Shown here in pieces: positions 25,956 through 34,337 of a stretch of 64,000 nucleotides of DNA. A program made the position numbers and the translations under genes. Where the stretch lies: positions 1-64,000 of the forward strand of contig JADJET010000006.1 in assembly GCA_016708925.1 (NCBI GenBank), in the 5' to 3' direction. The notes below the pieces were generated by a model that saw nothing but the letters and a program-made list of their open reading frames with translations, was not told where the DNA came from and searched no databases. The stretch is from Gammaproteobacteria bacterium. Lineage in GTDB: Bacteria; Pseudomonadota; Gammaproteobacteria; Pseudomonadales; Porticoccaceae. The stretch's first letter is position 1. Each line of letters starts with the position of its first letter.

Positions 25956-26423
25956 CTATTCCCGGCCTTTGAGCATCCGCAGTGGGTTGTAAGTGAGCAC
26001 TTCCTCGCCGTCCTGATTGAGCACGCGATTGCAGGTGCGCACCAGGCCGCGGTTGCCTTTGCTGGTCTGGCGGACCTCCGTGACTTCCACTTCGACGTGG
26101 ATGGTGTCGCCCGCGAAGCAGGGGCGTTTCATGTCCAGTTCCATATTGAGAAACGCCATGCCGGTGCCCTGCATGGTCGGGAGCAGCAACCCCTCGGCGA
26201 AGCTGTACACCAGGGCGCCGGGCGCGAAGGGGCGCTTGATGACGGATTTTTCGCGCAGGAATTCGCGGTCGGTGAACACCACCTCGTGCAGCCCCACCAG
26301 ATTGACGAAGCTGGCGATGTCGGCTTCCAGCACGGTGCGGCCCCAGGACTTGAAGCGGTCGCCCACGGTCAGATCCTGCCAGTAAAATCCGGCGCCCAGT
26401 TGTTTCATGCCTGGTTGTTTCAT
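25956..26423 (-). CDS. MaoC-like (R)-hydratase family protein
   Basis: A 155-residue hot-dog-fold protein related to MaoC-type enoyl-CoA hydratases. The region GRTVLEADIASFVNLVGLHE corresponds to the hydratase motif where the catalytic Asp and His are expected, but here the usual Asp and His pattern is only partly kept (LVGLHEVVF). Start options are the ATG at 26423 or at 26408 (MKQLGAGFYW). The open frame extends further upstream without homology. It may act in fatty-acyl-CoA metabolism with the acyl-CoA synthetase and SDR elsewhere in the window, but no operon shows this. Confidence 0.78.
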   Translation of the reverse strand: MKQPGMKQLGAGFYWQDLTVGDRFKSWGRTVLEADIASFVNLVGLHEVVFTDREFLREKSVIKRPFAPGALVYSFAEGLLLPTMQGTGMAFLNMELDMKRPCFAGDTIHVEVEVTEVRQTSKGNRGLVRTCNRVLNQDGEEVLTYNPLRMLKGRE

Positions 26424-26509
26424 GTGATAGATCTCGGCAAATGCGGGTGGCGCGATGGTGCGGCAATCCCGCGCGCGCCGCAATTGCGACCCGCGTGGAT
26501 GGCGCTCTG

Positions 26510-26515
26510 TATAAT
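26510..26515 (+). promoter_or_regulatory. Consensus -10 element for the proA-led gene chain
   Basis: A perfect TATAAT lies 44 bp before the proA ATG. A weak TTGCGA (26484-26489) is 20 bp upstream, longer than ideal. This is the best promoter candidate for the proA-to-lipA series. Confidence 0.5.
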
Positions 26516-26559
26516 GAAGGCCGAAACGAAAAAGCCGGTGGTGGCCGGCGGAGCGTGCG

Positions 26560-27816
26560 ATGGACATTGTTTCCTATATGCAGGATCTGGGGCGCCGCGC
26601 GCGCGGCGCGGGGCGCGAGCTGGCGCGCGCCGGCACGGATCGGAAGAATGCCGCTCTGGCCGCGATTGCGGAAGCACTGGATCGCGGCCGCGCCGAACTG
26701 GCTGCCGCCAATGCGAAAGATCTGGCGGCGGCGCGCGCGGCGGGGCTCGATGCTGCCCAGCTCGATCGCCTCACATTAACCCCGGCCCGCATCGACGCCA
26801 TGATCGAGGGGCTGCGCCAGGTTGCCGCCCTCGCCGACCCGGTGGGCGAGATCACCGACCTCCAGTATCGGCCCAGCGGGATCCAGGTGGGCCGGATGCG
26901 GGTGCCGCTCGGCGTGATCGGCATCATCTACGAATCCCGGCCCAATGTGACGGTGGACGCCGCCAGCCTGTGTCTCAAGGCCGGCAATGCCTGCATTCTG
27001 CGCGGTGGCAGCGAATCCATACATTCCAATAGTGCCATCGCCGCCTGCATCCGGGACGGCCTGGCGGCGACCGGCCTGCCGGCCGCCGCGGTGCAGGTGG
27101 TGGCGACCACGGACCGCGCGGCGGTGGGCGAGCTCATTGCGATGCCGGAGTATGTGGATGTCATCGTGCCCCGGGGCGGCAAGAGTCTGATCGAGCGCAT
27201 CAGCGCCGAGGCGCGCGTGCCGGTGATCAAGCACCTCGATGGCGTCTGCCATGTGTACATCGACGACCGCGCGGATCTCGACAAGGCGTTTGCCGTCGCG
27301 GTCAACGCCAAGACCCATCGCTATGGCGTCTGCAACGCCATGGAGACCCTGCTGGTAGCGGAGCCGGTGGCGGCGGTGATACTGCCGCGCCTGGCGACCG
27401 CCTACCGCGAGCACGGTGTCGAGCTGCGCGGCTGCGAGCGCGCGCGCGCCATTCTGCCGGAGTGTCGGCCGGCGACCGAGGCCGACTGGTACGCGGAATA
27501 TCTGGCCCCGGTGCTGGCGGTGCGGGTGGTTGACGGGATCGACGCGGCCATCGAGCACATCGCCACCTATGGATCGCAGCACACGGACGCCATCGTCACC
27601 GAGGACTACAGCCGGGCGCGGCGTTTTGTGCGGGAAGTCGATTCGAGCTCGGTGATGGTCAACGCTTCCACCCGGTTTGCCGACGGCTTCGAATACGGAT
27701 TGGGTGCCGAGATCGGCATTTCCACCGACAAGCTCCACGCCCGCGGCCCGGTCGGGCTCGAAGGTCTCACCAGTCAGAAGTTCGTGGTGCTGGGCGACGG
27801 CCACGTGCGCGCTTGA
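26560..27816 (+). CDS. proA: Gamma-glutamyl phosphate reductase
   Basis: Reduces gamma-glutamyl phosphate to glutamate semialdehyde with NADPH in proline synthesis. The 418-residue protein has the NADP-binding PLGVIGIIYESRPNVTVDAA region and the active-site cysteine in GVCNAMETLLV, and ends with the conserved LHARGPVGLEGLTSQKFV. Its partner proB is not in the window. It starts with ATG; the stop overlaps the TTG start of nadD. Length agrees with the family. Confidence 0.96.
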   Translation: MDIVSYMQDLGRRARGAGRELARAGTDRKNAALAAIAEALDRGRAELAAANAKDLAAARAAGLDAAQLDRLTLTPARIDAMIEGLRQVAALADPVGEITDLQYRPSGIQVGRMRVPLGVIGIIYESRPNVTVDAASLCLKAGNACILRGGSESIHSNSAIAACIRDGLAATGLPAAAVQVVATTDRAAVGELIAMPEYVDVIVPRGGKSLIERISAEARVPVIKHLDGVCHVYIDDRADLDKAFAVAVNAKTHRYGVCNAMETLLVAEPVAAVILPRLATAYREHGVELRGCERARAILPECRPATEADWYAEYLAPVLAVRVVDGIDAAIEHIATYGSQHTDAIVTEDYSRARRFVREVDSSSVMVNASTRFADGFEYGLGAEIGISTDKLHARGPVGLEGLTSQKFVVLGDGHVRA

Positions 27817-28502
27817 GCTTGGACGCGATCGGCATTTTCGGCGGTACCTTCGATCCGGTGCATATCGGGCATCTGCGCACCGCGCTGGAGTTGCGCGAAG
27901 CCCTGGGCCTGCGCCGGATGCTGCTGATTCCGAGCGCGCGGCCGCCCCACCGGGAGCAGCCGAGTGTCAGCGCCCTGGATCGACTGGCGATGCTGGCGGC
28001 TGCCGTCGACGACGAACCCGGCCTGGTTGCCGATGGCCGCGAACTGCGCCGCGGCGGCCCGTCCTACACCATCGATACCCTTGCCGAACTGCGCGCCGAG
28101 GTGGGTTCTGCCACGGCGCTGTGCCTGTGCGTGGGCATGGATGCGCTGGTGACGCTCGCCACCTGGCGACGCTGGCGCGAGCTGACCGATTTCGCGCATC
28201 TGGTGGTGGCCGCCCGGCCCGGCTGGCAGCTGCCATCGCGGGGCGAGATCGCCGACTGGCTGGCCGAACGGCGCTGCGACGCGGTTTCGCTGCTGCATGG
28301 CCAGAGCGCGGGTCTGGTCCTGATCCAGACCCTGACGCTGTTGCCGGTGTCGGCCACACAGCTGCGCGCCGACCTCGCAGCTGGCCGTTCGACGCGTTAT
28401 CTGGTGCCCGACGCGGCGCTGGCCCATATCCGCGCCCACGGCCTGTACCGGTCGGCGGCGCCCGACCACAAGTCAATCCAGAATGAGCAGGACATACGAT
28501 GA
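27813..28502 (+). CDS. nadD: Nicotinate-nucleotide adenylyltransferase
   Basis: Adenylates nicotinate mononucleotide in NAD synthesis. The 229-residue protein starts with GIFGGTFDPVHIGHLRTA, including the (T/H)xGH nucleotidyltransferase motif, and has the C-terminal ISSTxxR-type element as LPVSATQLRADLAAG. The start is TTG at 27813, overlapping the proA stop as TTGA; another TTG two codons later is possible. No ATG lies close enough, so a rare start is required. The stop overlaps rsfS (ATGA). Confidence 0.94.
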   Translation: MSLDAIGIFGGTFDPVHIGHLRTALELREALGLRRMLLIPSARPPHREQPSVSALDRLAMLAAAVDDEPGLVADGRELRRGGPSYTIDTLAELRAEVGSATALCLCVGMDALVTLATWRRWRELTDFAHLVVAARPGWQLPSRGEIADWLAERRCDAVSLLHGQSAGLVLIQTLTLLPVSATQLRADLAAGRSTRYLVPDAALAHIRAHGLYRSAAPDHKSIQNEQDIR

Positions 28503-28846
28503 ATGAAGATCTCCCGGCGGTAGTGGTCGCGGCTCTGGAGGACGTCAAGGGGCTGGATATCGTGCGTCTCGACGTGCGCGGTCTCACCGATGTGACCGAT
28601 ACACTGGTGGTGGCCAGCGGCAATACGACGCGCCATGTGAAAGCGCTGGCCGAGAACGTCATCGAGCGCTGCCGTGTGCTGGGCGTGCGGCCGATCGGCG
28701 TCGAGGGCATGGATACCGCCGAGTGGGTGCTGGTGGACCTGGGCGATCTGGTCCTGCATGTGATGCTGCCCGCCACCCGGGCGTTTTACGAACTCGAAAA
28801 ACTCTGGTCGCTGCGGCCGGAAGATCTGAAACGCGGCGAGGACTGA
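28499..28846 (+). CDS. rsfS: Ribosomal silencing factor RsfS
   Basis: A 115-residue protein that binds L14 on the 50S subunit and blocks joining of 30S under nutrient limitation. The DVRGLTDVTDTLVVASGNTTRHVKAL segment and the WVLVDLGDLVLHVMLPATRAFYELEKLW C-terminus are family hallmarks. The start codon overlaps the nadD stop. It lies in the usual nadD-rsfS-rlmH order. Confidence 0.95.
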   Translation: MNEDLPAVVVAALEDVKGLDIVRLDVRGLTDVTDTLVVASGNTTRHVKALAENVIERCRVLGVRPIGVEGMDTAEWVLVDLGDLVLHVMLPATRAFYELEKLWSLRPEDLKRGED

Positions 28847-28852
28847 CCGCGC

Positions 28853-29320
28853 TTGCGCCTGCGCATCCTGGCGGTTGGCACCCGGATGCCTGCCTGGGTC
28901 GAGGCGGCGGTGCACGACTACGCCCGGCGCCTGCCGCCGGAGCTGATGCTGGAAGTGGTGGAGATACCACTTGGTCGCCGTGGCAAGGGAACTGACCCCG
29001 CCGCGGCAATCGCCGCCGAAAGCCAGGCGCTGCTGAAGGCTGTGGGCGCGCGCGACACCCTGGTGGCGCTGGATGTTGCCGGCGAGCCCTGGAGCACCCC
29101 CCGGCTCGCCGCCCAACTGGCGAGCTGGCAGGCCGCCGGCGGCAACTGCTGCTTGCTGGTGGGCGGTCCCGATGGCCTGGATCCGGCCTGTTTGCAACGC
29201 GCGCATGCGCGCTGGTCGCTGTCGGCGCTGACGCTGCCCCATCCGCTGGTGCGGGTGGTGCTTGCCGAACAACTGTACCGGGCCTGGTCGATCAACGCCG
29301 GCCATCCGTATCACCGATGA
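28853..29320 (+). CDS. rlmH: 23S rRNA (pseudouridine(1915)-N(3))-methyltransferase RlmH
   Basis: SPOUT-class methyltransferase acting on the assembled 70S ribosome at helix 69. The 155-residue protein aligns from its first residue (MRLRILAVGTRMPAWVEAA) with RlmH, which supports the TTG start at 28853 behind a GAGGA site. The SAM-binding knot shows LLVGGPDGLD and the C-terminal VVLAEQLYRAWSINAGHPYH. Length matches E. coli exactly. The stop overlaps mrdA (ATGA). Confidence 0.95.
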   Translation: MRLRILAVGTRMPAWVEAAVHDYARRLPPELMLEVVEIPLGRRGKGTDPAAAIAAESQALLKAVGARDTLVALDVAGEPWSTPRLAAQLASWQAAGGNCCLLVGGPDGLDPACLQRAHARWSLSALTLPHPLVRVVLAEQLYRAWSINAGHPYHR

Positions 29321-31176
29321 GCCCCGCCGACCGCTTCCTCCGCAATCATCGCAACGAGCATCTGCTCTTTGTCGGGCGGCTGGGATTCGCCACGGCGGTC
29401 ATGGCGTTGATGGTGGGCGCATTGGTGTGGCGCTACTTTGATTTGCAGATCAGCCGTCACGGGGATTTCGTGACTCTGGCCGAACGCAACCGTATTCATG
29501 TGCGGGCGATTCCGCCGCCGCGAGGCCTGATCTTTGACCGCAACGGCATCCTGCTTGCCGACAATCGCCCCGGCTTTACCCTGTCGATCGCCGTTGAGCG
29601 CGCGGGCAATCTCGATGCGCTGCTCGGTGCGCTGGACGAACTGCTGGACCTCGGCGACAGCGAAATCGAGCGGTTCCGCGAGCTCGCCGCGCGCCGCCGG
29701 CCTTACGAGTCGGTGCCGCTGCGCTACAACCTCAGCGAGCTCGAACAGAGCCTTCTCGCCGTCAACGAATACCGTCTGGACGGGGTGGAAATCGCGGCCC
29801 AATTGATCCGTCACTATCCGCTTGGGGAGCGCTTTGCCCATGTGCTGGGTTACGTGGGGCGTATCGACGAGCGCGAGCTCAAAACGCTGGACCCCGCCGC
29901 CTACAGCGGCATTTATCTGATCGGCAAGACCGGGCTGGAGCGCTTTTACGAACGCGAACTGCTGGGCCGGCCGGGTGCCGAGTACGTCGAAACCAATGCG
30001 CGCGGTCGGGTGATGCGGGTGCTGGATCGTGTCCCGCCGGCGGCCGGGGCGAACCTGCGGTTGCACCTGGATGCCCGTTTGCAGGAGGTCGCTTACCAGG
30101 CGCTGGCCGGTGCGCGCGGCGCCGTTGTCGCTATCGATACGAAAACCGGCGGGGTGCTGGCCATGGCGAGCGCACCGTCGTTCGATCCCAACCCGTTCGT
30201 CACCGGCATATCTACGGCGGAGTACAAGGCGCTTATCGAGTCGCCGGATAACCCCCTGTTTGATCGCGCGGTGCGCGGACAGTACCCGCCGGGTTCCACG
30301 GTGAAGCCGGTGTTTGGATTGGCGGCGCTTGACAGCGGGATTGCCACGCCGAGCTTCGGGATTTATGACCCGGGGTTTTTCCGTCTCGACAACAGTACTC
30401 ACAAGTACCGCGACTGGAAGCGGGGCGGCCACGGGATCGTCAACCTCTACGATGCCATCGTACAATCGTGCGACGTCTATTTTTATACGGTCGGGACGCG
30501 GATGGGCATCGACCGCCTGCACCGTTACGCCACTGCCTTCGGGTTCGGGGCGCCGACCGGTGTCGATCTGCCCAATGAAGCGGCCGGCATCATGCCGTCG
30601 CGCGAATGGAAACCCGGGGCCCGGGGTCTGGCCTGGTATCCGGGCGACACCGTCAACACCAGCATCGGGCAGGGTTTCATGACCGCAACGCCGCTGCAGC
30701 TCGCGGTCGCGACCTCGCGGATCGCCATGCGCGGAGAAGTGCGGGCACCGCGCCTGGGGCGAACCCTGGGTTTGTCTCCGGTGGCAAACCCACCGTCCGC
30801 CGCACCCATTCGGGTTGCGAGCGAACATTGGGATGAGATTTTTCGGGGAATGCGCGGCGTTGTGGAAGACCGGCAGGGGACCGCGCGCAGTGCAATCGCG
30901 GCAATGGGACCGGCGACTTATACCATGGCCGGCAAAACCGGTACCGCGCAAGTGGTGGGGGTCAAGCAGAACGCACGCTACGATCCGCGTCGCCTCACCA
31001 AGACCCAGCTCGATCACGCCCTGTTCATCGCGTTCGCTCCGGTCGAGTCGCCGCGCATCGCAGTGGGCGTGCTGGTGGAGAATGGCGAACACGGCAGCTC
31101 CACGGCGGCCCCGGTCGCGCGGCGTGTCATCGATGCCTTCATGCAATTTTACCCGGATGGCACAGGCCATGAGTAA
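29317..31176 (+). CDS. mrdA: Penicillin-binding protein 2 (elongasome transpeptidase)
   Basis: Monofunctional class B transpeptidase of the rod-shape elongation machinery; works with the RodA glycosyltransferase. The 619-residue protein has one N-terminal membrane anchor (about 20-42), a dimerisation domain and a transpeptidase domain with catalytic Ser327 in PPGSTVKPVF, the SCD motif (IVQSCDVYFY) and KTG (MAGKTGTAQVVG). It overlaps rodA by 8 bp. Elongasome genes mrdA-rodA-mltB-rlpA-dacA are contiguous here. Confidence 0.96.
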   Translation: MSPADRFLRNHRNEHLLFVGRLGFATAVMALMVGALVWRYFDLQISRHGDFVTLAERNRIHVRAIPPPRGLIFDRNGILLADNRPGFTLSIAVERAGNLDALLGALDELLDLGDSEIERFRELAARRRPYESVPLRYNLSELEQSLLAVNEYRLDGVEIAAQLIRHYPLGERFAHVLGYVGRIDERELKTLDPAAYSGIYLIGKTGLERFYERELLGRPGAEYVETNARGRVMRVLDRVPPAAGANLRLHLDARLQEVAYQALAGARGAVVAIDTKTGGVLAMASAPSFDPNPFVTGISTAEYKALIESPDNPLFDRAVRGQYPPGSTVKPVFGLAALDSGIATPSFGIYDPGFFRLDNSTHKYRDWKRGGHGIVNLYDAIVQSCDVYFYTVGTRMGIDRLHRYATAFGFGAPTGVDLPNEAAGIMPSREWKPGARGLAWYPGDTVNTSIGQGFMTATPLQLAVATSRIAMRGEVRAPRLGRTLGLSPVANPPSAAPIRVASEHWDEIFRGMRGVVEDRQGTARSAIAAMGPATYTMAGKTGTAQVVGVKQNARYDPRRLTKTQLDHALFIAFAPVESPRIAVGVLVENGEHGSSTAAPVARRVIDAFMQFYPDGTGHE

Positions 31177-32311
31177 ACCGGATTTTGATCGCCATCTGCG
31201 TGAACCCGGGGCGGCGGTCTATGGGCGCCGCAGTCACTGGCTGATCCCCCATGTCGACCCGGTGTTGACCCTGCTGCTGGTGATCCTGATGGCGGCGGGA
31301 CTGCTGGTGCTCTACAGCGCCAGCGGGCGGGACATGGGCCAGATCCAGCGCCAGATGCTGTTCATGGGTGTGGGGCTTGCCGCCATGTCGTTCGCCGCGC
31401 AAATTCCGCCGCGGATACTGCTGCGCTGGTCCTGGCTGCCCTACGTTTTGGGCATTCTACTGTTGGTGGGCGTGGATCTGTTTGGCAGCGGCGCCAAGGG
31501 GGCGCAGCGCTGGCTCGCGATCGGCCCCGTGCGTTTTCAACCTTCCGAGCTGCTCAAGATCGCAGTGCCTCTGGTGCTGTCGGCGTACTTCGGCTCCCGG
31601 CTGTTGCCGCCCCGGTTCAAGGATGTGTGTCTGGCGGTCGCGGTGCTGCTGGTGCCGCTACTGCTGGTGGCGATACAACCGGATCTGGGCACCGCGATCC
31701 TGATTGGTGCCGGCGGTGCGTTCGTCCTGTTTCTCGCCGGCATCGGGATACGTTATCTGGCAGTGGCGTTGCTCGGCGTGCTGGCGGGCGCGCCAGCGAT
31801 GTGGCTTTTCGCGCTCCACGACTACCAGAAAAACCGCATTCTTACCCTGCTGGATCCGCAGCAGGACAAGCTGGGCACGGGCTGGAACATCATTCAGTCC
31901 ACCACCGCCATTGGTTCCGGAGGGCTCACTGGCAAGGGCTGGTTTCAGGGCACCCAGTCCCAGCTCGACTTTCTCCCTGAAAGCCATACCGATTTCATCA
32001 TCGCGGTATTGTCGGAGGAATTCGGCTTCCTCGCCGTGCTCGCGCTGCTCGCGCTCTATATGTTGATCGTATTCCGCGGGCTGGCCATCAGTCTCGCCGC
32101 GCCCTCCATGTTTGGCCGCCTGCTTGCCGGAACCATCAGTCTGACCTTTTTTTTGTATGTCTTTGTCAACATCGGTATGGTTGCCGGCCTCCTGCCCGTA
32201 GTGGGGGTGCCGCTGCCGATGATCAGCTATGGCGGAACCTCGGTGGTCACTTTGTCCATAGGCTTTGGTATCCTGATGGCCGTTCGCTCCGAGATTGATA
32301 CGCGTGGGTAG
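31169..32311 (+). CDS. rodA: Peptidoglycan glycosyltransferase RodA
   Basis: SEDS-family polytopic glycosyltransferase that polymerises lipid II for lateral wall growth with PBP2. The 380-residue protein has about ten membrane segments and the SEDS motifs QRWLAIGPVRFQPSELLKIA and, near the C-terminus, LPVVGVPLPMISYGGTS. The catalytic aspartate candidate is in the loop AIQPDLGTA or the following extracytoplasmic region. The start is ATG at 31169 inside mrdA; an ATG four codons earlier is in frame too. Confidence 0.95.
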   Translation: MSKPDFDRHLREPGAAVYGRRSHWLIPHVDPVLTLLLVILMAAGLLVLYSASGRDMGQIQRQMLFMGVGLAAMSFAAQIPPRILLRWSWLPYVLGILLLVGVDLFGSGAKGAQRWLAIGPVRFQPSELLKIAVPLVLSAYFGSRLLPPRFKDVCLAVAVLLVPLLLVAIQPDLGTAILIGAGGAFVLFLAGIGIRYLAVALLGVLAGAPAMWLFALHDYQKNRILTLLDPQQDKLGTGWNIIQSTTAIGSGGLTGKGWFQGTQSQLDFLPESHTDFIIAVLSEEFGFLAVLALLALYMLIVFRGLAISLAAPSMFGRLLAGTISLTFFLYVFVNIGMVAGLLPVVGVPLPMISYGGTSVVTLSIGFGILMAVRSEIDTRG

Positions 32312-32315
32312 ATCA

Positions 32316-33329
32316 ATGGTAGTGCCGGCCTGGCGCTGGCTGCTGGCCTTTTGTCTTGCGATGGGAGGGATCTCCGCACAGGCGCGAGAGTATCGCGGCC
32401 ATCCCGGCGTGCAGGCGTTTGTGGCTGCCATGGTGGAAAAGCACGGATTTGATCGCGACGAGTTGACCCGGCTGTTTGCCGGTGCGCAATACCAGCAGTC
32501 CATCGTCGATGCCATGGAGCGCCCTGCCGAGCAGGTCAAGCCCTGGTACGCGTACCGTGCGATTTTTGTCACCGAAAAGCGTATTGGCGACGGTGTCGAA
32601 TTCTGGCGCCAGCATCGGGAGACTCTGGAGCGCGTTCGGCGCGATTACGGTGTGGACCCGGCCATCGTGGTCGCCATTATCGGCGTGGAAACCTCTTATG
32701 GCCGGATCACCGGGAATTTCCGCGTGCTGGACGCGCTGTCGACGCTGGCGTTCGATTATCCCAAGCGCAGTGAATTTTTTACCCGGGAACTGGAGCAGTT
32801 CCTGCTGCTCAGCCGCGAGCAGCGGCGGGATGCCACAGAGCTACGCGGATCCTATGCCGGCGCCATGGGTTACGGCCAATTCATACCCAGCAGTTATCGC
32901 GCTTACGCGATTGACTACGATGGTGACGGATTGGCGGATATCTGGAACAACCCGGTGGATGCAATAGGCAGTGTGGCGAATTACTTCGCGCGTCATGGCT
33001 GGCACGCCGAGGGCTTGGTAGCGGTTCCCGCGGTGGCTCGGGTTGGCTACGACCGCAGCCAGGTCAATGTGCTGGTCAAGCCCGTGCTGAAGCCCGAGGA
33101 GCTGGCCGCCATGGGTTTCAAACCGGCGACAACCTCTGTTACGGTTGGGCCTGAACACCAGGCCCCCGCCTTTCCGCTTGAGCTCGAAGGGGCCGAGGGC
33201 GTCGAGTTCTGGCTCGCATACGACAACTTTTATGTCATTACCCGCTACAACCGCAGCCACCGCTACGCCTTGGCCGTCTACCAGCTCTCCCGCGAAGTTG
33301 CCGCACGGATGGCGGATGTTCCGGGTTAA
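32316..33329 (+). CDS. mltB: Lytic murein transglycosylase B
   Basis: Cleaves the MurNAc-GlcNAc bond to give anhydromuropeptides. The 337-residue precursor has a signal peptide (about 1-23, ending AQA) without a lipobox, so it is probably soluble in the periplasm (SltB1-like) rather than lipid-anchored. The catalytic glutamate is in IIGVETSYGRITG, and the GAMGYGQFIPSSYRAYA segment is the substrate loop. The start ATG 32316 gives the signal peptide directly; a TTG at 32295 is in frame. Its 3' end overlaps rlpA by 14 bp. Confidence 0.93.
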   Translation: MVVPAWRWLLAFCLAMGGISAQAREYRGHPGVQAFVAAMVEKHGFDRDELTRLFAGAQYQQSIVDAMERPAEQVKPWYAYRAIFVTEKRIGDGVEFWRQHRETLERVRRDYGVDPAIVVAIIGVETSYGRITGNFRVLDALSTLAFDYPKRSEFFTRELEQFLLLSREQRRDATELRGSYAGAMGYGQFIPSSYRAYAIDYDGDGLADIWNNPVDAIGSVANYFARHGWHAEGLVAVPAVARVGYDRSQVNVLVKPVLKPEELAAMGFKPATTSVTVGPEHQAPAFPLELEGAEGVEFWLAYDNFYVITRYNRSHRYALAVYQLSREVAARMADVPG

Positions 33330-34224
33330 TCTGCTGGTAGCGCTACTGGCGATCCTGCTGCTGGCCGGATGCTTTGGCAGTCGCGGGCCCGGCGGCAGCG
33401 CGGGTCGCGACGGTCCGCCCGGCCGGGACGCCGACGGCGATTATCCGGATGTGACGCCTCGCCGTGAACCCATCACACGCGCTGGCAACAAGAACCCCTA
33501 CACGGTACTGGGCAAGACCTATCACCTGCTGCCGACCGCCGAGGGTTACCGGGAGGTCGGTATTGCATCCTGGTATGGCACCAAATTTCACGGCCGCGCC
33601 ACGTCCAATGGCGAGGCCTATGACATGTTCGCCATGACGGCGGCCCACAAGACGTTGCCGATACCGGCCTATGTCCGGGTCACCAATCTGGAAAACGGCC
33701 GCAGCGCCATTGTCCGCGTCAACGATCGCGGGCCGTTTCACGATGACCGCGTCATCGATCTGTCCTACGCGGCGGCCAAGAAACTCAACGTGTTCGATCA
33801 GGGCACGGCCCGGGTCGAGGTGGTCGCGATCGACCCCAGCACCTATCAGCGCAACAGCGTCGAAGTCCCCCGGATCGACACGTCTGTGTCCCGGCCCGCG
33901 CGCCCCCTGGGCCCGGCGCCAGCCCATATCAAGGATGGTCCCCCGCTGGCGGTGGCAGCCGTTGTCAAGGGCGCGCCGCCACAGGGAGCCTTCCTGCAGG
34001 TGGGATCTTTCTCCAGCCTGAAATCGGCCCGTTCGCTGGAGGCGAGGGTAGCGCAACGGGTGGCGATGCCGGCGCTGGTGCGCAGCACACGCGTCGCGGG
34101 CCGGGATGTATTCCGGGTGCTGATTGGACCCTTCGTCGACACAGCGCAACTGCGCAGCGCGCGCGAGGTGCTGGTCGAAGCGGAACGTTTGAATCCGCTC
34201 GTGGTCCAGGGAGCCAGTCTCTGA
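33316..34224 (+). CDS. rlpA: Septal ring lytic transglycosylase RlpA (lipoprotein with SPOR domain)
   Basis: Outer-membrane lipoprotein that cleaves denuded glycan strands at the septum. The 302-residue precursor has a lipobox LLAGC (cysteine near residue 19), a double-psi beta-barrel domain (about 75-175) with GIASWYGTKFHGRATSNGE and the catalytic Asp in VNDRGPF, and a C-terminal SPOR domain (about 215-295) beginning AFLQVGSFSS for binding denuded peptidoglycan. The start lies within mltB. Confidence 0.94.
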   Translation: MFRVNLLVALLAILLLAGCFGSRGPGGSAGRDGPPGRDADGDYPDVTPRREPITRAGNKNPYTVLGKTYHLLPTAEGYREVGIASWYGTKFHGRATSNGEAYDMFAMTAAHKTLPIPAYVRVTNLENGRSAIVRVNDRGPFHDDRVIDLSYAAAKKLNVFDQGTARVEVVAIDPSTYQRNSVEVPRIDTSVSRPARPLGPAPAHIKDGPPLAVAAVVKGAPPQGAFLQVGSFSSLKSARSLEARVAQRVAMPALVRSTRVAGRDVFRVLIGPFVDTAQLRSAREVLVEAERLNPLVVQGASL

Positions 34225-34244
34225 CTGGAAGGGCGCGCAGCGCG

Positions 34245-34253
34245 TGCTAAAAT
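34245..34253 (+). promoter_or_regulatory. Extended -10 promoter before dacA
   Basis: TGCTAAAAT forms an extended -10 (TG, one base, TAAAAT) in the 113-bp gap between rlpA and dacA; CTGGAA (34225-34230) is a weak -35 at 17 bp. It may give dacA-ybeD-lipB-lipA a separate promoter. Confidence 0.45.
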
Positions 34254-34337
34254 TTCTTCCGCTTTTCCGGTGGCTTCGGTGCCCGCGCCACCTTCCCGCA
34301 AGCTAGCTGACGGCTCTCAAGCCCAAGGATATCCCGG

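Noticed and set aside
29311..31170. A 619-codon minus-strand frame opposite mrdA
   Set aside because: It mirrors mrdA almost exactly; the plus-strand frame has all three penicillin-binding motifs.
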